Both the position numbers and the translations under genes were made by a program. The notes under the pieces are model-generated. The model was not told the origin of the DNA. It worked only from the letters and a program-made list of their open reading frames with translations, and made no database searches. A stretch of DNA of 15,525 nt, from positions 1 through 15,525 of the forward strand of contig JAXDJC010000147.1 in NCBI GenBank assembly GCA_034663685.1. The letters run 5' to 3'. The first letter of the stretch is position 1. Each line of letters begins with the position of its first letter. Shown one piece after another: positions 12,527 to 15,525 of this stretch. This DNA comes from AC-37 sp034663685 (GTDB lineage: Bacteria > Actinomycetota > Thermoleophilia > Solirubrobacterales > Thermoleophilaceae).

Positions 12527-13288
12527 ATGGCACTCGACCGGCATCACGAGCGCATCCGCACCCGCGGCATCAACCCGGTGGTCTACTGGATCACCCGCGC
12601 AGTGCTCCAGCCGTTCCTGATGATCTGGTTCCGCACCTCCCGCGTGGGCCGCGAGCACATCCCGCGGAGCGGCCCCGTGCTGCTGGCCGCCAACCACCGC
12701 AGCTTCCTCGACCCCTTCCTGATCGGGCTCTGCCTGCGCCGGCCGATCTACTTCGTGGCCAAGCGCGAGCTGTTCGAGCGGCGGGTCGCCGGCTGGTTCC
12801 TCAACTGCCTCGGCGCGTTCCCGATCCGGCGCGGGGAGTCCGACGAGGAGGCGGTGGCCACGATCAAGGCCGTCCTCGCCCGCGGCGACGCGGTGGTGAT
12901 CTTCCCCGAGGGCACGCGGATCCGGAAGCCGGGCCTCGGCGAGCCCAAGCGCGGCGTGGGCCGCTTTGCCCTCGAGTGCGGCGCCCCCGTGGTGCCGATC
13001 GCCGTGCACGGCACCGAGCGCGCCCGCCGCGGCTGGCTGGTCCGGCCGGTCAAGGTGCGCGTGCGCTGCGGCCGGCCGCTCACGTTCCCGCGCGTTGAGG
13101 AGGCGTCCAAGCGCCTGGCGACCGAGGTCACGGCCCGGATCTGGCCGTGCGTGGCGCTCCAGTACAGCTGGCTCGACGAGCTTCCCGCGGCCGACCCGCG
13201 CCCGCAGCTCGTTCCCCGTCCGGCCCTCGCCACGATCGGTCCCGCCCGCCTGCGCCGCGGCCACGACCGGCGCGATCGCGCGGCTTAG
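12527..13288 (+). CDS. 1-acylglycerol-3-phosphate O-acyltransferase family protein (PlsC-like)
   Basis: A 253-residue acyltransferase that should acylate lysophosphatidic acid, or a related glycerolipid acceptor, at the membrane. The family blocks are in order: N-H-x4-D as NHRSFLD (56-62), RRGESDEEAV (101-110), FPEGTR (126-131, phosphate-binding) and VPIAVHGT (156-163). A hydrophobic segment (about 16-35) precedes them and could anchor the protein. The start at ATG 12527 matches the usual length; an in-frame ATG at 12485 would overlap the divergent gene's upstream region. The C-terminal 50 residues are Arg/Pro-rich and outside the core domain. The TAG stop sits in the loop of a 7-bp hairpin. 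Confidence 0.9.
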   Translation: MALDRHHERIRTRGINPVVYWITRAVLQPFLMIWFRTSRVGREHIPRSGPVLLAANHRSFLDPFLIGLCLRRPIYFVAKRELFERRVAGWFLNCLGAFPIRRGESDEEAVATIKAVLARGDAVVIFPEGTRIRKPGLGEPKRGVGRFALECGAPVVPIAVHGTERARRGWLVRPVKVRVRCGRPLTFPRVEEASKRLATEVTARIWPCVALQYSWLDELPAADPRPQLVPRPALATIGPARLRRGHDRRDRAA

Positions 13289-13294
13289 CCGCGC
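13278..13294 (+). terminator. Hairpin spanning the PlsC-like stop codon
   Basis: GCGCGGC (13278-13284) and GCCGCGC (13288-13294) are perfect reverse complements around TTA, and the TAG stop is formed by the loop and the first stem base. No T-run follows. It separates the acyltransferase from the sigma-factor gene starting at 13319, so a U-less terminator is plausible. Confidence 0.35.
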
Positions 13295-13318
13295 CGCGCG
13301 GGGGGATACGCTCCGTGA

Positions 13319-13861
13319 GTGCCCGCGCTCGACACCGAGAAGGCCGAGCTCGACCGCGTCTTCACCGAGCTCTACCGGGCGCACCTGCGCGACGTCTACA
13401 GCTACGCGTACTACCGGATCGGCAACCACCACGACGCCGAGGACCTCACCGAGCACACGTTCCTCCAGGCCTACCGCCACTTCGCGCGTGCGCAGGCGGA
13501 GTCGAACGGCAGGCCGCTGCGCCCGTGGCTGATCCGGATCGCCCACAACCTCGCCGCGAACTACCACCGCGACCGCTCGCGCCGGCCCCAGACGCACCTC
13601 GAGGACGCGTCGATCATCAGCGCCCCGCACCAGACCGATCAGCTCGTGGAGGGCAGGGAGGAGCTCCAGCACGTGCTGGAGGGAGTTGCAGGACTCGCGG
13701 ACGACCGGCGCGAAGCTCTGATCATGCGCTTCGCCCTCGGCATGGACAACCGCGAGATCGCAAAGGCGCTCGGGCGCTCCGAGGGGGCCACCAAGGTTCT
13801 GATCCATCGTGCTATCAAGCAGCTCGAGGAGCGGTTGAAGGAGAGGCGCGGACGTGAGTGA
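13319..13861 (+). CDS. ECF-type RNA polymerase sigma factor (first module)
   Basis: A 180-residue two-domain sigma factor. Region 2 runs about 14-75, with LYRAHLRDVYSYAYYRIGN and DAEDLTEHTFLQAYRHF (the -10 recognition helix), then PLRPWLIRIAHNLAANYHRD. Region 4 runs about 118-172, with DDRREALIMRFALGMDNREI and the HTH AKALGRSEGATKVLIHRAIK. There is no region 1.1, region 3 or C-terminal extension. GTG 13319 is used; another GTG four bases upstream is out of frame. A G-run (13300-13305) is a distant Shine-Dalgarno candidate. The last 8 nt overlap the 108-aa membrane protein gene, which suggests a regulatory partnership. Confidence 0.9.
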   Translation: MPALDTEKAELDRVFTELYRAHLRDVYSYAYYRIGNHHDAEDLTEHTFLQAYRHFARAQAESNGRPLRPWLIRIAHNLAANYHRDRSRRPQTHLEDASIISAPHQTDQLVEGREELQHVLEGVAGLADDRREALIMRFALGMDNREIAKALGRSEGATKVLIHRAIKQLEERLKERRGRE

Positions 13862-14180
13862 CGTCGAGCGACTGCTGCACTACGCACTCGCTCCGGTGGA
13901 GCCGCCGGGGTCGCTGACCGCGCGCCTCGAGCAGCGGCTCACGCACCTGACCGACGCCGCCGTGGACGAGCTCGCCGAGTTCGACCCCGCCGCGATCCGG
14001 GACCCGCGCCGCTGGGCGCGCGTGGTGGCGGCGGGCGTGGTTGCGGGCGGGGCCGGCGGCGCGCTGGTGCTCGTGCGTGCGCGCCAGAAGCACCGCCGCA
14101 AGGAGGCGAACGGCCTGCGCGCGATCCAGAAGGGGATGCGCGAGGTCTCCGGCGAGGTGCGCCAGCGCCTCAAGCGCTGA
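13854..14180 (+). CDS. Single-helix membrane protein, candidate non-canonical anti-sigma partner
   Basis: A 108-residue protein starting at GTG 13854, inside the end of the sigma gene (8-nt overlap, different frame). The N-terminal half is soluble and acidic, with LLHYALAPVEPPGSLTARLEQRL. This resembles the P-x-x-P-P-x-L-x-x-R-L linker that follows the zinc domain in many anti-sigma factors. A transmembrane helix spans about 54-74 (WARVVAAGVVAGGAGGALVLV), and the C-terminal tail (75-108) is strongly basic. There is no HxxxCxxC zinc motif. The charge pattern predicts cytoplasmic termini cannot both be easily placed; the basic tail probably remains inside. An anti-sigma role is inferred only from the overlap and the linker resemblance. 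I do not recognise a named family. Confidence 0.72.
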   Translation: MSDVERLLHYALAPVEPPGSLTARLEQRLTHLTDAAVDELAEFDPAAIRDPRRWARVVAAGVVAGGAGGALVLVRARQKHRRKEANGLRAIQKGMREVSGEVRQRLKR

Positions 14181-14212
14181 TCCAGCGCGCCGCCTGGTGC
14201 GTAGGAGGGGCC

Positions 14213-14776
14213 GTGGACATCGATCGACTCGCCGACGAGGAGCTGATGGATCTCCTCATCGAGGGCGACCCACGTGCGTTCGAGGCCGTCTACGACCGTC
14301 ACGCGAAGGCGGCGTTCTCGCTCGCGTACCGGATGGTGGGCGACCGCAACGCGGCGGAGGACGTCGTGCAGGAGGCGTTCCTGTCGATCTGGCGCAGCCG
14401 CGTGCGCTACCAGCGCGAGCGCGGGAGCGTGCGCACATGGATCCTCGGCATCGTCCACCACCGCGGGATCGACGGCCTGCGCCGCAACACGGTCCACCAG
14501 AGGCGCCGCGCGAGCGCCGAGGGGATCGAGGAGTGGAAGGAGGCGCCCGATCGCACCGACACGCAGGCGATCCAGGCCGACGAGGCACGCACCGTCCGCG
14601 AGGCGCTGAACACGCTGCCCGAGCAGCAGGGCCGCGTGATCCAGCTCGCCTACTTCGGCGGCTTCACCCACACCCAGATCGCCGAGATGCTCGACATGCC
14701 GGTGGGCACCGTGAAGGGGCGCATGCGGCTCGGGCTCGACAAGCTTCGTAGGACACTCACGGAAGAGGCAGCCTGA
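14213..14776 (+). CDS. ECF RNA polymerase sigma factor (SigK/RskA-type module)
   Basis: A 187-residue ECF sigma factor. Region 2 occupies about 22-90: FEAVYDRHAKAAFSLAYRMV, then DRNAAEDVVQEAFLSIWRS and GSVRTWILGIVHHRGIDGLR. Region 4 runs about 130-182: ALNTLPEQQGRVIQLAYFGG, then FTHTQIAEMLDMPVGTVKGR and MRLGLDKLRRTL. GTG 14213 has a strong AGGAGGGG (14203-14210) just upstream. The TGA overlaps the ATG of the anti-sigma gene (TGATG), so the two are translationally coupled. The pairing with an RskA-type anti-sigma factor suggests membrane-signalled release, probably in response to an envelope or redox cue. The inducing signal is unknown. Confidence 0.94.
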   Translation: MDIDRLADEELMDLLIEGDPRAFEAVYDRHAKAAFSLAYRMVGDRNAAEDVVQEAFLSIWRSRVRYQRERGSVRTWILGIVHHRGIDGLRRNTVHQRRRASAEGIEEWKEAPDRTDTQAIQADEARTVREALNTLPEQQGRVIQLAYFGGFTHTQIAEMLDMPVGTVKGRMRLGLDKLRRTLTEEAA

Positions 14777-15522
14777 TGGCCGGGGATCACGACCGATACG
14801 AGCAGGACGCCGCGGCGTACCTCCTGGGCGCGCTTGCGCCGCTCGAAGCCGAGGTCTTCGAGCGCCACCTGATGGGCTGCGACGCGTGCCGCGACGAGAT
14901 CGCCCGGCTTCGGCCTGCCGCGGAGGCGCTGCCGCGGGCGGTGGACTCGTTCGAGCCGCCGGCCTCGCTCAAGGCGTCGCTCATGGAGGTCGTGGAGGCC
15001 GAGGCGCGCGTGCAGCGCGAGCCGGCGCCCGCCGCGCGCGCCGGAGCGGCGGCGCCCGGGCGCTCGAGCAGCGGCCGGCTCGGCCGCGCGCTCGCCGGGA
15101 TGCGCCCGCGCCCCGCGCTGGCGCTCGCCACCGTCGCTCTCCTGATGGGGGTGGCGCTCGGGTTCGGGCTCGTGAAGGGCGGGACCGGGAACGACGCCCG
15201 CGAGGTCACGGCCAACGTGGACCGCACGCGGCTGCCCGGCGGCTCGGCCCTGCTCGAGGTGGCCGACGCGAAGAACCAGCCCGCCGTCCTGCGCGTGACC
15301 GGCGTGCCGATGCCGGAGCACGGCGAGGTCTACGAGGTCTGGATCGAGCGGGGTGGCGAGGTCAGGCCGGCGGGCGCGCTGTTCGCGGTGGGCCGCGACG
15401 GGCGCGGATCGGCGGCGATCCCCGGCGGGGTCAAGGGGGTCGACCGCGTGATGGTCACCCGCGAGCGCGCCGGCGGGACCAACCAGCCGACCGAGACGCC
15501 CGTCATCGTCGCGGAGGTCTGA
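14776..15522 (+). CDS. Transmembrane anti-sigma factor with zinc-binding domain and RskA C-terminal domain
   Basis: A 248-residue protein whose ATG overlaps the sigma-factor stop by one base. The cytoplasmic zinc-binding anti-sigma domain has H31-x3-C35-x2-C38 (ERHLMGCDACRDE) preceded by AAYLLGALAPLEAEVFERHL, the typical RskA N-terminal helix. A Pro/Ala/Arg-rich linker (about 80-110) leads to one transmembrane helix (about 114-133, ALALATVALLMGVALGFGLV). The extracytoplasmic RskA domain follows (about 145-247), with VPMPEHGEVYEVWIERGG and the terminal PTETPVIVAEV. It should hold the sigma factor at the membrane until regulated proteolysis. The protein is complete; the window ends three bases after the stop. 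Confidence 0.94.
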   Translation: MAGDHDRYEQDAAAYLLGALAPLEAEVFERHLMGCDACRDEIARLRPAAEALPRAVDSFEPPASLKASLMEVVEAEARVQREPAPAARAGAAAPGRSSSGRLGRALAGMRPRPALALATVALLMGVALGFGLVKGGTGNDAREVTANVDRTRLPGGSALLEVADAKNQPAVLRVTGVPMPEHGEVYEVWIERGGEVRPAGALFAVGRDGRGSAAIPGGVKGVDRVMVTRERAGGTNQPTETPVIVAEV

Positions 15523-15525
15523 GCG

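Noticed and set aside
11927..13807. A long minus-strand open frame across the acyltransferase and first sigma gene
   Set aside because: Runs antisense through two genes with clear motifs and contains no recognisable domain.
1..15525. Mobile element, prophage, toxin-antitoxin or CRISPR system
   Set aside because: No transposase, integrase, terminal inverted repeats, repeat-spacer array or toxin-antitoxin pair could be seen on either strand.

Overview
The window is very GC-rich, has strong third-position GC bias, and uses many GTG and TTG starts. It carries CarD, a full MEP-pathway pair and a Spo0H-type sigma factor. Together with the secreted proteins that end in Ig-like or RTX modules, this points to a deep-branching actinobacterium, most likely Thermoleophilia/Solirubrobacterales. 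That placement is inferred from protein character; no rRNA gene is present.

Layout. (1) 3-530: the C-terminal end of a Pro-rich exported protein. (2) 615-7186: a plus-strand housekeeping block, disA - carD - ispD - PHP phosphatase - ispF - cysS - rlmB - sigH-like. From ispD to rlmB the genes are joined by 0-11 nt gaps or 3-4 nt start/stop overlaps, so they read as one transcript. sigH has its own well-formed promoter embedded in the end of rlmB, followed by a structured leader. (3) 7274-8857: two small proteins of unknown function and an L,D-transpeptidase. (4) 8854-12480, minus strand: a small membrane protein, tRNA-Thr(TGT), an RTX-repeat exported protein and a GT39-type membrane glycosyltransferase. 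(5) 12527-13288, plus strand: a PlsC-type acyltransferase. (6) 13319-15522: two consecutive ECF sigma modules, the first paired with a 108-aa single-helix membrane protein and the second with a classical zinc/RskA anti-sigma factor.

How they fit together. DisA makes c-di-AMP and surveys DNA. CarD stabilises RNA polymerase open complexes. IspD and IspF catalyse two steps of isoprenoid precursor synthesis. CysS and RlmB serve translation. The order disA-x-ispD-ispF-cysS-rlmB-sigH matches the Bacillus radA-disA-yacL-ispD-ispF-...-cysS-...-rlmB-...-sigH region, and carD-ispD-ispF-cysS-rlmB matches mycobacteria, so the block looks ancestral. The rest of the window is mostly cell-envelope (L,D-transpeptidase, glycosyltransferase, acyltransferase, exported proteins) and envelope-stress type regulation.

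The most striking point is that carD has no ATG, GTG or TTG start that would give a complete protein. The reading frame, family alignment and a strong Shine-Dalgarno sequence place its start at an ATT codon at 1758. I did not find a CRISPR array, prophage, insertion sequence or obvious defence system. The less explained items are the 79-aa Cys-rich protein behind a 10-bp perfect hairpin, the 121-aa protein after sigH, and the 108-aa membrane partner of the first ECF sigma factor.
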